Position numbers and translations under genes: made by a program. A stretch of DNA of 64,000 nucleotides, taken from Vitellaria paradoxa. Its lineage: Eukaryota; Streptophyta; Magnoliopsida; Ericales; Sapotaceae. The stretch covers positions 32,005,149 to 32,069,148 of the forward strand of contig CM034240.1 of NCBI GenBank assembly GCA_019916065.1. Direction: 5' to 3'. Of this stretch, positions 12,067 to 25,085 are shown one piece after another; the first letter of the stretch is position 1, and each line of letters starts with the position of its first letter. The notes beneath the pieces were generated by a model. That model was not told the DNA's origin. It ran no database searches and saw nothing but the letters and a program-made list of their open reading frames with translations.

Positions 12067-15000
12067 TTTCAATGTCACGCCCCGGGTTTCACAACCCGAG
12101 TATGTGAACAAAGAACACACATTATATTATTTAATAACTTTCCCTGTCCCACATTAGAGCCATACACACACACAATATGGAGCAAGAAATATAAAAATAA
12201 ATAAAACTAAACTTTAAATTTAAATAAATGCCACAGTTAAAATTAACTACGAAACAAAGCTCCAAAACTAAACCCAACCAATCTCTAAAAAAAATAATTA
12301 ACATTCACCTTGAAAGCAGAGGTTTATCATAACCCACTAAAAATAACTTTCTAGAGTCTAAAACAATTACATAAAAATAATAAATAAAACTTTAATTCCT
12401 ATGCTCAGAAGGTCCAGCACGTGACTCAAATTCATTATCTGCTTCACAAGCTGTAAGGGAATGAGCACTAATATCACGTGTACTCGGAACCCTAATAATA
12501 ATAATATAAATACAGTATGCCTTAGCATGCTATTAAGTGAAATAGTTATGCACACGTAGTAATTTTAAACAAGAATTTAACTTTATTTATCAATCTCCTT
12601 TCGTTACAATTAATTGTATTTTTGCACCACATAACACATCGAAGAAAAATCAATTTGATTTGAAGGTACTGCTGTTTGGTTGTCCCGTAGAAACAGGACC
12701 CAACCAATATACATTATCCTTCGATGTCTGCTTGGTTGTCTTGTATAAACAAGACCCAATCAATATACACCATCTTTCGGTGTCTGCTTCCTAGGTTGAA
12801 GCCTTAGGAATATAATATGCCACCCTTAGGCATCTGCTGATTCGTAGGTTACTAACCTACTAGAATCGATAACCAACCTTGCGCGGGTTTCGGGACTTTC
12901 AACTCTTGGGTACGTATACTAGATATTTTTAGTACCCCTCAACCCAAACGAAATACACCAAATTTCATTTTGAATTCACATTATATAAATTTTCCTTAAT
13001 TACAAAGTTTCCCCAAAAAAAGAAAAATAATAATAATAATAATTATTATTATTATTATTATTATGAATAAATATTATACCCACATGAGTATACTGTCAAT
13101 CATGCCACAGGTACAAATCAAACAAGTTCATACCATAATCAAGCAATCCATTTGATTGCTGTATAGTACACATCCAATTTCATTTATATATATATACATA
13201 TAACAGTTCAATTTGAAAATTATTGCCATGTGACACTAATATGTGTATATATAGATATTCAATTAATTCTCCAAGTCTTAAAAGCATGTTCCGTCCATCA
13301 CATGTCAAAGATTAACAAATAAATGAAAATTTAATAAACACCAATCAATCAAACCTTTGATCCAAGTGTCCAAAGAGCATTCCATTCATATATGACAATA
13401 TATATACACTTTTTGAATTAGTCTCTCAGCAAATCATTATGACCACACACTTTTTCATATAAAGACAAAAACTTTAACGTCAAACAACTATACATGAGTC
13501 TATCAAACAAACTAAGATTAAGTATATATATATATATATATTGATTATAAGTGAATTCTGCCCCTTACCTGGGTTGCGTTCAGGAAATCAGAAGAAAGTC
13601 AGTCCAGCAATGTTTTCTCTCAAAGTTGCAGCGGTAGTTTTCTCCCCCCTCTCCGGTTCTCTTTTTCTCTTTATTTCTCTAGGGTTTCTAATTTTTTTTT
13701 CAGCATTATATATATATAGTAGCTGAAATAACAAATAACCTTAACCAATTTAATTAATTTCCTATTCCACATAGGTTTAGGAAAATTACACCCTACTCCC
13801 TAAAATTTTTATAATCTTTTCAAAGGTTACCAACATTTAACCTTTTTAAATACAACTTAAAATTAAATACCAAAATTATAAATTATTAAATTTAAATAAC
13901 AAAATAAATTCTTTGAATATATATATAATAACTAAATTAAATGAAAATTCGAGTCATTACATTCAATATAAAGAAATATCATCTAATAAAAATAAATATT
14001 GCAAATTCATTCGCATTCTTAATGATCCAAAAAAAGTTTATAAATAATATTATACACTACGCACTCACTTCCAATAATGTTAATTATAAACAAAATCCAT
14101 CATAATAAAATTCTAATAAATTTTTTCTAGGTGTGAATGTTATTTTATATATTTTTTCTAACTTGCTATGTGTATTAGAATTTCGTGTGAATTCGTATTA
14201 TATTTTAGATAGAAATATATTATTTAATTTAATACACATCAAATATATGATGGTAGTTAATTGAGATTATCTAATTATGTTACAACTAATACATATATTT
14301 TATACAATATTAAGATAATAATAAAAAATAATTTATCTATTAATCATTTAACTCTCTTTGTTTATGGTATTTATTTAAAATATTTTAGATTATATAGTTA
14401 TAAATTAAGATAATTATAATTATAAATTAATTTTAATAAATTAAAATATTTATTTAACAAGATAATTATTTTTTGCATTATTTTGTTTAATAATTATTTT
14501 TATATTTTAAATAATCACTTATTAAGATATAGAAACAAATATACATATTATTTGTTAATAAATTTAAAAAAATATACATATGATTTGTTAATAAATTAAA
14601 ATCTTTATTTATTTATCTAATAAGATAAAATTTAGTTTTTTATAATTTATTAAAATATAAAATAAGAAGAAGAAAGTTTTATGATAAATACAATATGGAT
14701 ATAGATACTATCAATTATTTTTAATTTTATTAAATTCATTAATTTTTAATTTATCCTGCCATGTGATAAAGTAAGAATAGTATTTATTTTGTTTTTTAAT
14801 TCAAAAAATCTTATTAGGATTTATGCAGTTATGCATTTAATTAGTATTAAAATTAATCAATGAATATTTTAGTTTAAATAAAAATTGTGAATAAGTGGTA
14901 ATCATGTACTATACTAATTCTTTTTAGATTATATAATTATAAATTAAGATAATTATGATTATAAATTTATGTTAATAAACTAAAATCTTCATTTAATAGG

Positions 15001-15470
15001 CCAATTATTCTTTCAATTATTTTGTTTAATAATAATAATAATATTTATTATTAAAACTTTTACTTACCGGGTAAATATTTTTTGCGTTATTTTTAATAAC
15101 AATATCATTTATTATGTTTTAAATAATAATTTATTAAAATATAAAAAAAGTAAAAAATAAGAATACATTTTAAATAAAAATAAAAAGTAAGAAGTTCTAT
15201 GATAAATAAGAAGTTTTAATTATAGTTTGAATAAAACCAAAATTATGAATAAGTAATAATTATGTAAAATACTAATTTCTTCATAAGATAATTAAGATAA
15301 CTATAATTAAGTGTTATTGTTACAACCATATACATGTTACAATCATAACATAAATTAGATCCTACATAGTATAAAATAGTTATAATTAGGTTTCACGTAT
15401 TTCAACCGAAGCACGAGCTAAATCTCATGTGACGCAGCGACGTTGTCAGACTATACTTTACATATATATA
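12067..15470 (-). mobile_element. Helitron-like repeat, left copy, truncated
   Basis: After removing the LTR at 12073-13961, this about 1.5-kb AT-rich sequence aligns by eye with 16270-16329, 19973-21118 and 24075-24334 in the same orientation. Shared landmarks are TTCAATATAAA, ATATCATCTAATAAAAA, CATAATAAAATTCTA and a terminal ACTTTA(TA)n. No coding domain is seen. Its far (minus-strand 3') end is missing at the junction with the LTR fragment at 12066. Confidence 0.5.
12073..13961 (-). mobile_element. Solo LTR, 1889 bp, minus orientation
   Basis: Read on minus it starts TGTAATGACTCGAATTTTC and ends CCCGGGGCGTGACA. The 5-bp target duplication TTCAA is perfect (12068-12072 and 13962-13966). 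It contains no primer site or coding domain. A palindromic AAT/ATT microsatellite lies at 13029-13063. It splits the left copy of the Helitron-like repeat. Confidence 0.85.
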
Positions 15471-18316
15471 TTAGTGATTAAACCCATGCGATGCATGGAT
15501 TTGTCATATTATATATTTATTTTAATTTTTAATTAAACTTTATGTTAATAATCACTTAATAAAATAATTTTTATTAAATTATATGCAAAAAATATTTAAG
15601 TTGTTAAATAAGGATTAAATTTATTAAAATAAATTACATATATAATTAATTTATTTTTACTTTATTAAAATATCACATGATTAATAAATTATTATTATTA
15701 TCACTTAATGATATTCATCAAGCATCTGAATAACTTAAAATATTATGTTAAATTAGATATGTAAAATAATAAAAATTTAAAAATTAATTTATTACATTAT
15801 TTTTACTTTTTTATAATTAGTGATTAATCTAAGAAGAATATCAAAGAAATTGAAAATAACCATAAAAAGTATTTTTTTGTTGAAATTTAATACACAAAAA
15901 ATTCAAATTTTAACAATAATAAAAAATATAATAAAATTTAAAAAATATGTCAACAATCACATTAAAAAAATACATTACAAATTAAAAAATCATACCTTAT
16001 ATTTTGGGATGAACAAATTGAAAAATATAATAAAGAGTGGGCTTCCCCTGTAATATACAAAAAAAATTAAAATTTTTATCAATAATAAAAATATAATAAA
16101 ATTTAAAAATTAACATTAACCATCACACTAAAAAGTAAAATAAAATTCAAAAAACTCAAATCTTATATATTTTGACAATCACATTAAAAGGTAGAATAAA
16201 AAAAAAACCAAACCTTATATATTTTAATCAACCAACTAAAAAATAAATCAAAAAATAAATATATAAACAAAAAATAATTTCAATATAAAAGAATATCATC
16301 TAATAAAAACAAATATAGGAAACTCGTCCTGTAATAACCTGAATTTTTTTCCTTAGTTAAATTATTTAAGTGTGGTAGTGATATTTATTATAGTAAAAAT
16401 CTAGAAAATTGAGCATTTGAAAATTTTTGGAATTATAAAAATTAGTTAAGAAAGATTTTCGGATTTAATTCCACTCTATGTAGGAGTTTAATGTAGAATT
16501 TCTAAGATTTTTTATCCAAACACTTCCTAGCCCAATTACCTATTTGGTTCAAACCAAACCCATTAACCCATGGATCAACATTTTCTTTGACTCACCTCAA
16601 CTCACTTCAACTCACTTTATCACTCATTGAGTTGACTCATGAATAGTAGCTCTAAATTATTTTCCGGCAACTTCATTTTCCATCTTCCAGACATCTCTCA
16701 CAATCTCTCAAATTAGGTGGCTAATTAGTCAAAAAGAAGACCCTACATTGATGAATTTAAAGCATTCTTCCAAATTACTTACCTAGCATGATTTAAACAC
16801 TTAAAGCATCTTTTAAACAATTTTGTTTAATTTGTCAAAAAGCTAGCATGATTCCCGGATCATGCTACCTCCATACATCTTCCCCAATGCTTTTCTTAAA
16901 TGAAATGGTTAGATAGTCAAAAAGTAAGCATGATTCTTGGATCATGCTACCAATTGTATAGGCATGATCTTACCTTAGTTGATTTTTTCTCCACCAATAA
17001 TTTTCTCTACACTCCCAGGATTCTTATAAATTGTGTGTCTTCAAAGAGAAGAAAATAGAAAAGAAATAATAATAAATTATTAATTAGTGAGGCTGAAGAT
17101 TTGGTGTTGCTTGGAGGAAGAAGAAAGGCTTGGAATTTTCCAATTTGGGTGGTGTTCAAAGCTAACTCATTTTTCCTTCTCAGACTTGGTCATTTATATC
17201 TTCATTGAGGTAGGATGATGAACCTCCTAAAATATATTTGATGCATTTTCTAGTTTCAAGTATGAAACTTGATTGTGATAAAAATAAATACCCGTATATT
17301 GGGGGTAGGGAAGCCAAAATTTTGACTAATGTAACTCAGTATGCTGACAGCTTTCTATTTGTAATTTCTTATGTGCTTCTGACCTCTAAAACGATGGAAT
17401 TAGGCTTCGGCTAAAACATAAAAGTTGTAGCCCTTTCAGTTTTCTTTTCAACCCAAAAAGAATTGCATCAATCCGATTTGTGAGTCAAAAGTTATGCCCA
17501 AAATACTGAGCACGTGTGAAACTGTATTTTCTGAACAAACTGAATTCAAAGCTATTTTTGTACCTTTAGACCTTAGAATTTTAAAAAGTGTAAAACATGA
17601 AAGTTGTAGGTCTTGAAGTCTACTTTCTACAGATATAAAGTTTATAGATATTGGAGTCCTACTCTATTTTATATGAATTTTCTTTCAAGCTGCTATTCTG
17701 CTTAGCTTTAAATGATGCTTGTTTGGATTTGTTTAGAATATTATGTTTAAAGATTTATTTAAATTTCCAATTTCCTTCTGTTAGTTATCGTCATGTTAAT
17801 AATTTCTATTGATATGAAATTATTTTAAACTAGATATTATGTATTATTTGACACTCTAATATTAATGATAATTGACTTAGATAATCAGTTTCATCATGGA
17901 TAGTTGGATGACTTATTCAAACTAAAATGCTAGTATTTGATAAAATGTCCAAAAGAAACAATGGACTTGTTCTTTTCTCATTTGGTCTTTCTTAAATGAA
18001 TTTGATTTATTTTTTAGGCATTATTTTGCCAACCTAGCAAGTTATATAATTATATTTTTATAAGTGAATTTAATGAAACTCATTTAATACCTTCCTAAAC
18101 ATTAGAATAATTCTGTGGACATTTGTGGATATCTTGAAGCCAAAAACCTATGATAAGGGTTTGGTTATAAATAGATGATGATTGGAAATTTATTTAAATT
18201 ATTTTTGAATAAAATAAAACTTATCAATTTTGCTAAAAATTAAATATAAGTCCAAAAGCTATTTATTATCTTTATATTCCATAAAATAATAAAATAAAAG
18301 GTAAAAGAAGCAAAAA

Positions 18317-18399
18317 CCGAGATTTGCAGCCAATGAGGCTCGAACTTGCGACTTTAAATCGCAATTAGGGTCGCCCACCCACTAAGCTACCAACCTCGG
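18317..18399 (-). other. tRNA-like segment in LTR
   Basis: On minus it has an exact A box (TAGCTTAGTGGG) and a near B box (AGTTCGAGCCT, 9 of 11). The ends CCGAGGT and ATCTCGG pair as a 7-bp acceptor-like stem with one G-T pair. A 6-bp stem TTGCGA/TCGCAA closes a 7-base loop TTTAAAG. The spacing of arms is not that of a normal tRNA, and no proper T stem forms, so this is a tRNA-derived relic rather than a working gene. Confidence 0.45.
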
Positions 18400-19147
18400 C
18401 CTAATTAATATACCATTAGAAATAATTTTATTCCTATCAAATTTGGTACGGTAAACTTGTCAAAACAATTAACTAAAATACTAATTCGTATTCTAAATTT
18501 TTTTTACTTGCTACTTGTTAATTTACATATAGTACCTACCTTTGTGATAATGATATTGATGATTATGTTAAATCTTTGATTTATTGAGAATTACTATTAA
18601 AGTATGGATATAGCTAAAGTGCTTAAAAATATACTGCATGTGACTGAATAATCCCACTTTTGATTCATTACCCGGGAACATTGCCGGTTGTTATTCAAAA
18701 TGTCTGATTTCTATACAAGGTACCCTGGGAATGTAAAAGGGTGAGAAGAAATTAAGGCACTCGGTGCTAAAGTTATTTTTGGCAATGGGGTGATGGGTGG
18801 GTAGAAATAGCCTTTTAGATGAAGATGGGAACATGCATTTTATTTGGGAGATGCTCCCTTATGACCTGGCCAATCAGGTAGCCAGTCGCGACGCCTAGGT
18901 TTTTGGTAGGTGACACTGTTGGTATGCATTGGATGCTAAGCCCATAAAGTCACTGGTTCCCAAGGCTGGGGGTAGAGGAGGACAGGAGTATAATTATCTT
19001 AGGAGGATTTAGATTAAACTCCTTTACAAAATTTTATTGTGACTAGCAACCTCTCTTGTTATGTATGAATGATGTGTTGGAATTATTTAATTATATTTAA
19101 TTCCTCTCGATTAATATTTTATAAATATATATATATATATATGTATG

Positions 19148-19226
19148 AAATCTGTATCGCTACGAGATTTGATCCCGAGACCTTGAACATCTAAATCTGA
19201 GATCCCTACCACTACGACACAGACTT
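19148..19226 (-). other. Second, weaker tRNA-like segment in LTR
   Basis: On minus the ends AAGTCTGT and ACAGATTT pair over 8 bp (one G-T). A B-box-like GGATCAAATCT sits near the 3' end and TCGTAGTGGTAGG near the 5' end. No clear anticodon stem is seen. Probably another tRNA relic. Confidence 0.3.
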
Positions 19227-21118
19227 CATTGTGGTACACACATCAATATTTAACTATTTTTACATGTAAGTAAAATAGTAGTTACGGTGACGGCTTCATC
19301 GAACCGTTGTAAGTATAATTTACATTATTCAGTTGAGATCTATTAAATTAATTATTGCATAAATAGTATGCCACCTAACACATTCACTTAATACAGTGTA
19401 GTATTACAACCACTGCATATAGGCACCTAGGAGATTCTGATTACTGGGCTTTAGTAGCTCACCCCTTGTGGGAATATTTTTTTCAGGATATTAAGCACAG
19501 GGATACAGAAGATGAGCTGGAAAGAGATTAATTTCTCTTAAATATTCCATCAGAAGAGTTATCTATTTTTTTTCTTCTTTCCTGCGCAGAGCTGGAGGAC
19601 TTTAATTTTTGTCTGTAACAATTGTTAGATGATTGTAATTATTAAGTATAGACCTAATTTGTTTTATTTGGTATGTAATGTTAATCGCGTGGTTGGGACA
19701 CTTAGATGGCTCTGTAATATTTTTTTCTATCTTTATTTTGTGCCCTGTAGTTGAAATCCCATCAAATGGTTCAGTCCAATGACTTATAAATATTGTTTGG
19801 GATAAACAAGGGATTTTGAATATCTCAAACTTTTCTTGCAGGTTAACCCCAATTTGGAGGAAAATTATGGGGTGTGGCAGCGTGTTATTATCATCTTATT
19901 TTTATACCTAACAAATAAATTCCAAGTCACCCATGGGCATTCGGTTATGAAAATCCGGGGCGTGACACGTCCTCATTCTTAATGACTCAAAAGAAACTAA
20001 GAAATAATCACTCACAATCATGTTAGCAATAAGTAAAAGTTATCATAATAAAATTCTAGTAAATTTTTCTAAATGTGAATGCTATTTTACACTTTTTGTA
20101 TATTAGAATTCATGTGAATCTGCATTTCATTTTAGATGGGAATACATTATTAATCTAATAAATATTAAATTAGCTAATCCATTTTGATAGTGGTTAATCG
20201 AAATTACTCAATTATTTGTTAAAATAAAAAATAAAAAATTATATTAAATAAATATATTAAGTGATATCAATGAACATTTTAGTTTGAATAGAATTGTGAA
20301 TAAGTGGTAATTATGTACCATACTAATTTTTTTAGATTATATAATTATAAATTAATTTTAATAAATTGAATTATTTATTTAACAAGATAATTATTTTTTT
20401 GCATTATTTTATTTAATAATAATAATTATTGTTCTTATTATTATCATTTAAATACTAATTTACTAAGATATAGAAAAAAATATACATGTTATTTGTTAAT
20501 AAATTAAAATATTTATTTATTCATCTAATAAGATAAATTTTAATTTTTATAATTTATGAAAATTTAAAAAGAAGAAATAAGTTCTATGATAAATACAATA
20601 TGAATATAGATAATGCCAATTATTTTTAATTTTATTAAATTTATTAATTTTTACTTTATCCTATCATGTGATAAAATAAGAATAGTATTTGTTTTGATTT
20701 TTAATTCAAAAAATCTTATTAGCTTTTATCTAATTGATAAAATTTAATTAATATTAAAATTAATCAATGAACACTTTGGTTTGAATAAAATTGTGAATAA
20801 GTGATAATTATGTACAATACTAATTCATTTTAGATTATATAATTATAAATTAATATAATTATAATTATAAATTGATGTTGATAAATTAAAATCTTTATTT
20901 AATTGGTAGATTTTTTTTTGCATTATTTGCTTAATAATAATATTTATTATGCTTTATTTTTTTTGCATCATTTTTGCTTAATAATAATATTTATTATGTT
21001 TTAAAAATAATTTATTAAAATATAGAAAAAATAAAAAATAAGAATATGTTTTAAATAAAAATAAAAATAAAAAATAAGAAGTTATATGATAAATAGAAGT
21101 GTAAGTTAAATAAAAATA

Positions 21119-24065
21119 GGGTAAATTACGTCTAGACCCTTGAATATTAGGCTAATTACGCTTAGACCCCTGAACATTTGAACCTTACACTTAGATCCCT
21201 TATTTTCAAATGTTTGTAACACTTAGATCATTCAGTTAGTTTTCTCCGTTAACTGCATTGTAAAATAACGAAAATGCCTCTTTCCTATTAGCAATACTCA
21301 CGGGGTCTACGTGTAATTAACCTAATATTCAGGGAGTTTAGGTGTAGTTTATTCTTATTAAAATGGTTTATTTTATTAAAATATTTTATTAAATTGTATT
21401 TAATTTTATTAAATCTAATAATAATTTATTATTAAATTAAGTTATAATGATACATTTTATTAAAACTAATTATTATTAAAAATAAACATTTATAATATTA
21501 AATTAATTAATGTAAATATATTTTATTAAATTAATTAATCAAATTAAATTAATTACTGTAAGTAAAATTATATCACCAAACATATTTATTTTTTATTTAT
21601 GTTTTAATAAAATTATATATTTGTGTTTTAAAAATATCCAGTAAATACTTTTCAATTGAATATGGCTCAAAAACGATTATTCTACAAACGTTTTTTTAAC
21701 TAAAAATTTATTATTTTTAATTACATCCATCCTTAAATATATTGAACTAATCATTTAAACTACTTTTTCTTAAAAATCTACTCTCACTAATAAAAATATT
21801 TCAAATTATTTTAATTACTTAATTACATATTTTTTCTCATTTTAATTATGTTTTTAATTATATGATTAAAGCTGTGTCAAATGAAATATTAAATTAAATT
21901 AAAAAAATACTTTGCATTTAAAAAATTTAAAATAATTAATGTTTTTATTTTTACCATTTAATTATTTTTAGATACATTTTTCTTCGATCAGACTCAATTT
22001 TAATAGAAGATTTTTTAAAAAAATTAACTCAATTTTAGTGGAAGATTTTATTTTATCGACTTCAATTAATTTTATTTTTTAATAAAATTATATTTTTATA
22101 TAGATAAAATTAATTACTATAAATAAAATTATATCACCAAACATATTTATGTTTTTATTTATGTTTTAATAAAATTATATATTTATGTTTTTAGAAATAT
22201 CTAGTAAACACTTTTCAACTGGATATGGCTCAAAAACAATTGTTTTACAAACATTTTCATCTAAAAATTTATTTTTTTAATTACATCAATCCTTAAATGT
22301 ATTAAACTAATCCTTTAAACTATTTTTTCTTAAAAATCTACTCTCACTAATAAAAATATTTCCAATTATTTTAATTACTTAATTACATATTTTTTCTCAT
22401 TTTAATTTTATTATTTATGTTTTTATTTATATTTTAATAAAATTATATATTTATGTTCTTTGAAATATCCGGTAAATATTTTTTAATTGGGTATAACTCA
22501 AAAACAGCTGTTCTACAAATGCTTTTAACTAAAAATTTACTATTTTTAATTACATCTATCCTATTGAACCAACCCTTTAAACTACTTTTTCTTAAAAATC
22601 TACTCTCACTAATAAAAATATTTCAAATTATTTTGATTACTTAATTACATATTTTTTCATTTTAATTTTATTTTTAATTTTATGATTAAAGCTGTGTCAA
22701 ATGAAATATTAAATTAAATTACAAAATACTTTGCATATAAAAAAATTTAAAAAAATTAATGTTTTTAATTTTTACCATTTAATTATTTTTAGATACATTT
22801 TTCTTCGATCAAACTCAATTTTAGCGGAAGATTTTTTTAAAAAATTAGTAATTTTAATTTTTATCTTATCATGATCAAAATAATGTTTATAAATTTCAAA
22901 GATTAAAACTATAGAAAAATTAAAAATTGAATTGATAAATATCAATATTTTTTTATTGATTAATAATTTTTAAATTTTATCATATCATGTTCAAAATAAT
23001 TTTTATAAATTACCAAAATTAAAACTATAAAACATCGAAAATTAAATTAACAACTATCAATATTTTTGTATTATTAATTATTTTTTAAAAAATTCCTCTA
23101 CTAACATTGAGTCTAATGAAAGAAAAATAGATCTAAAAATAATTAAATAATACAAATTAAAAAAATAGTTATTTAAAATTTTTTAAATGCAAAGTCTTTT
23201 CTAATTTAATTTTATTTTTCATTTGACCTAGCTTTAATCATATAATTAAAAATAAAATTTAAATGAGAAAAATATGCATTAAGTAATTAAAATAATTTGG
23301 AACATTTTTATTGTTGAGAATAGATTTTTAAGAAAAAATAATTTAAAGGATTAGTTCAATACATTTAAGGATTAATGTAATTAAAAATAATAAATTTTTA
23401 GATTAAAATGTTAGTAAAACAGTCGTTTTTGAACCATACCCAGTTGAAAAGTGTTTACTGGATATTTCTAAAAATATAAATATATAATTTTATTAAAACA
23501 TAAATAAAAACATAAATATGTTTGGTGATATAATTTTATTTATAGTAATTAATTTTATCTAAATAAGAATATATAATTTTATTAAAAAAATAAAATTAAT
23601 TGAATTCATTAAAATAAATTTAAAATTAATTTGATTAGTTAATTTAATAAAATATATTTAAATTAATTAATTTAATGTTATAAATATTTATTTTTAATAA
23701 TAATTAGTTTTAATAAAATGTATCATTATAACTTAATTTAATAATAAATTATTATTAGATTTAATAAAATTAATATAATTGAATAAAATATTTCAATAAA
23801 ATGAACCATTTTAATAAGAATAAATTACACCTAAACTTCCTAAATATTAGGTTAATTACATGTAGACTCCCTAAGTGTTGCTGACGAGGTAGGGGTAGTT
23901 TCGTCATTTTACAACGCAGTTAACGGCAGTTAATAAAGAAAACTAACGGAAGGACATAAGTGTTATAAACATTTCAGAATAAGTGGTCTAAGTGTAAGAT
24001 TCAAATGTTCAGGGGGTCTAGGTGTAATTAGCCTAATGTTCAGGGGGTCTAGGTATAATTTATCC
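21119..24065. mobile_element. Foldback MULE with about 1.3-kb inverted arms
   Basis: The left end GGGTAAATTACGTCTAGACC is matched on the complement of the right end by GGATAAATTATACCTAGACC. Inverted similarity runs deep inside (for example 21360-21500 against 23640-23830, and 21740-22000 against 23090-23350). The 9-bp target duplication ATAAAAATA is perfect (21110-21118 and 24066-24074), which indicates the Mutator superfamily. The left arm has direct repeats at about 21570, 22125 and 22420 (a block with ATCACCAAACATATTTAT and AATATCYRGTAAA). No transposase is present. Confidence 0.85.
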
Positions 24066-24334
24066 ATAAAAATATCAAGTGATATTTATGAATATTTTAG
24101 TTTAAATAAGATTAAAAATTATAAATAAGTTGTGATTATGTAAAATACTAATTTTTATTAGATAATTAAGCTAACTATAATTAGGTAGTATGTGTCATAA
24201 TAATACATGTATCACAACCGTGGTGAAAGTTAAATCATATGTGGTGCAAGATAGTTACAATTAGGTGCCGCGTTACGCAAGTTAAATTTTACGTGATATA
24301 GTGGCATTGCTAGACTCTACTTTATATATATAAA

Positions 24335-24768
24335 CTAGTGATATGGCCCGTGCAATGCACATATTTGTCATATTATATAATTACGTTGAGTGTATTATCA
24401 TGTGTTAAAACAGTTAAGTTATTTTAAACAAATTGTCAAGCAAAGATAATCAGCTCAGTTGCAGCCTTGCATGTTCTGATATATTAATATTTTTCTAAAA
24501 AATTCTAAAATAAAAGGGGGAGATTATCACAATTATATGGTCAAGGGGTCAAAAAAAGATAGCAAAATAAAATATTAGTAATTAGTTTGCTGTGATTAAT
24601 ATTATACAATATTAGCACCAATTAACTATTTTGGGCTAATAAAAAATTTTGATGTGATTGACATAAGCAAAAAAAAAAATTACGAAATATAATACAATAT
24701 TAATTAATTTAATTAATTAATAATTAATATAAGAGTCAAACTAATAATAATAAAACACTGCACCACCT
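24335..24768 (-). other. Third Helitron-like terminus and old 5' flank
   Basis: CTAG on minus at 24335-24338 is preceded by a small hairpin GTGC-AAT-GCAC (24350-24360), as at 15471. The rest up to the MULE target duplication (24769-24777) is AT-rich with no other recognisable content. Before the MULE insertions this sequence lay a few hundred bases upstream of the NIP-like gene. Confidence 0.4.
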
Positions 24769-24777
24769 CTAGTCGTC

Positions 24778-25085
24778 GAACTTTTTTTTTTTTACCGATA
24801 TTTAATAAAAATATATAGCATATATTGCCTAATTAAAAATAATTGTGAAATTACCGTTAAAGAAAATGCAATTTAAAACTGCATTTTGTAATGCGCTGAA
24901 AACGTTATTCGAAATTGCATTTTCTTCATGGCCACAAAAAACACTATTTGATTTAGCGTTTTTATCTCCTAAAAACGCTGTTTGATAAATCATTTTCATT
25001 GAAATTGAATTATGCCTGAAAACGCAATTTCAAGTAGCACTTTACGCCTTTATTCTAAAAACACTATTTGATATACCATTCCACA
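24778..25085 (+). repeat. MULE 1 left terminal inverted repeat
   Basis: Matches the complement of 34730-34958. Several direct copies of a roughly 40-50-bp motif with AAAAACRCTRTTTGAT are spaced along it (near 24945, 24973, 25058), giving subterminal repeats that may serve as transposase binding sites. Confidence 0.8.

Larger units (their letters stand above)
16330..19967 (+). mobile_element. Solo LTR, 3638 bp
   Basis: Starts TGTAATAACCTG, ends CCGGGGCGTGACA, with a perfect 5-bp target duplication CGTCC (16325-16329 and 19968-19972). The flanks rejoin into the Helitron-like repeat. There is no primer site or coding domain, so it is probably a single very long LTR, although a deleted element cannot be excluded at this length. 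It holds two tRNA-like segments on minus (18317-18399 and 19148-19226). Confidence 0.8.
15471..24334 (-). mobile_element. Helitron-like repeat, right copy, with nested insertions
   Basis: On minus the 3' terminus has a hairpin (CCATGC-GAT-GCATGG at 15484-15498) followed by nine bases and CTAA, with T beyond it, the pattern of Helitron ends (hairpin then CTRR, insertion between A and T). The body is AT-rich with degenerate tandem units at 15820-16260 and no helicase. It is interrupted by a solo LTR (16330-19967) and a foldback MULE (21119-24065). Without these it is about 2.27 kb, so non-autonomous. The 5' end should begin TC on minus; here it looks like TTTATATATATAAAG, so that border is inferred. 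Confidence 0.5.

Noticed and set aside
15820..16053. 77-codon Lys/Ile-rich open frame
   Set aside because: Low-complexity AT-rich repeat; the same wording recurs as degenerate tandem units to 16260.
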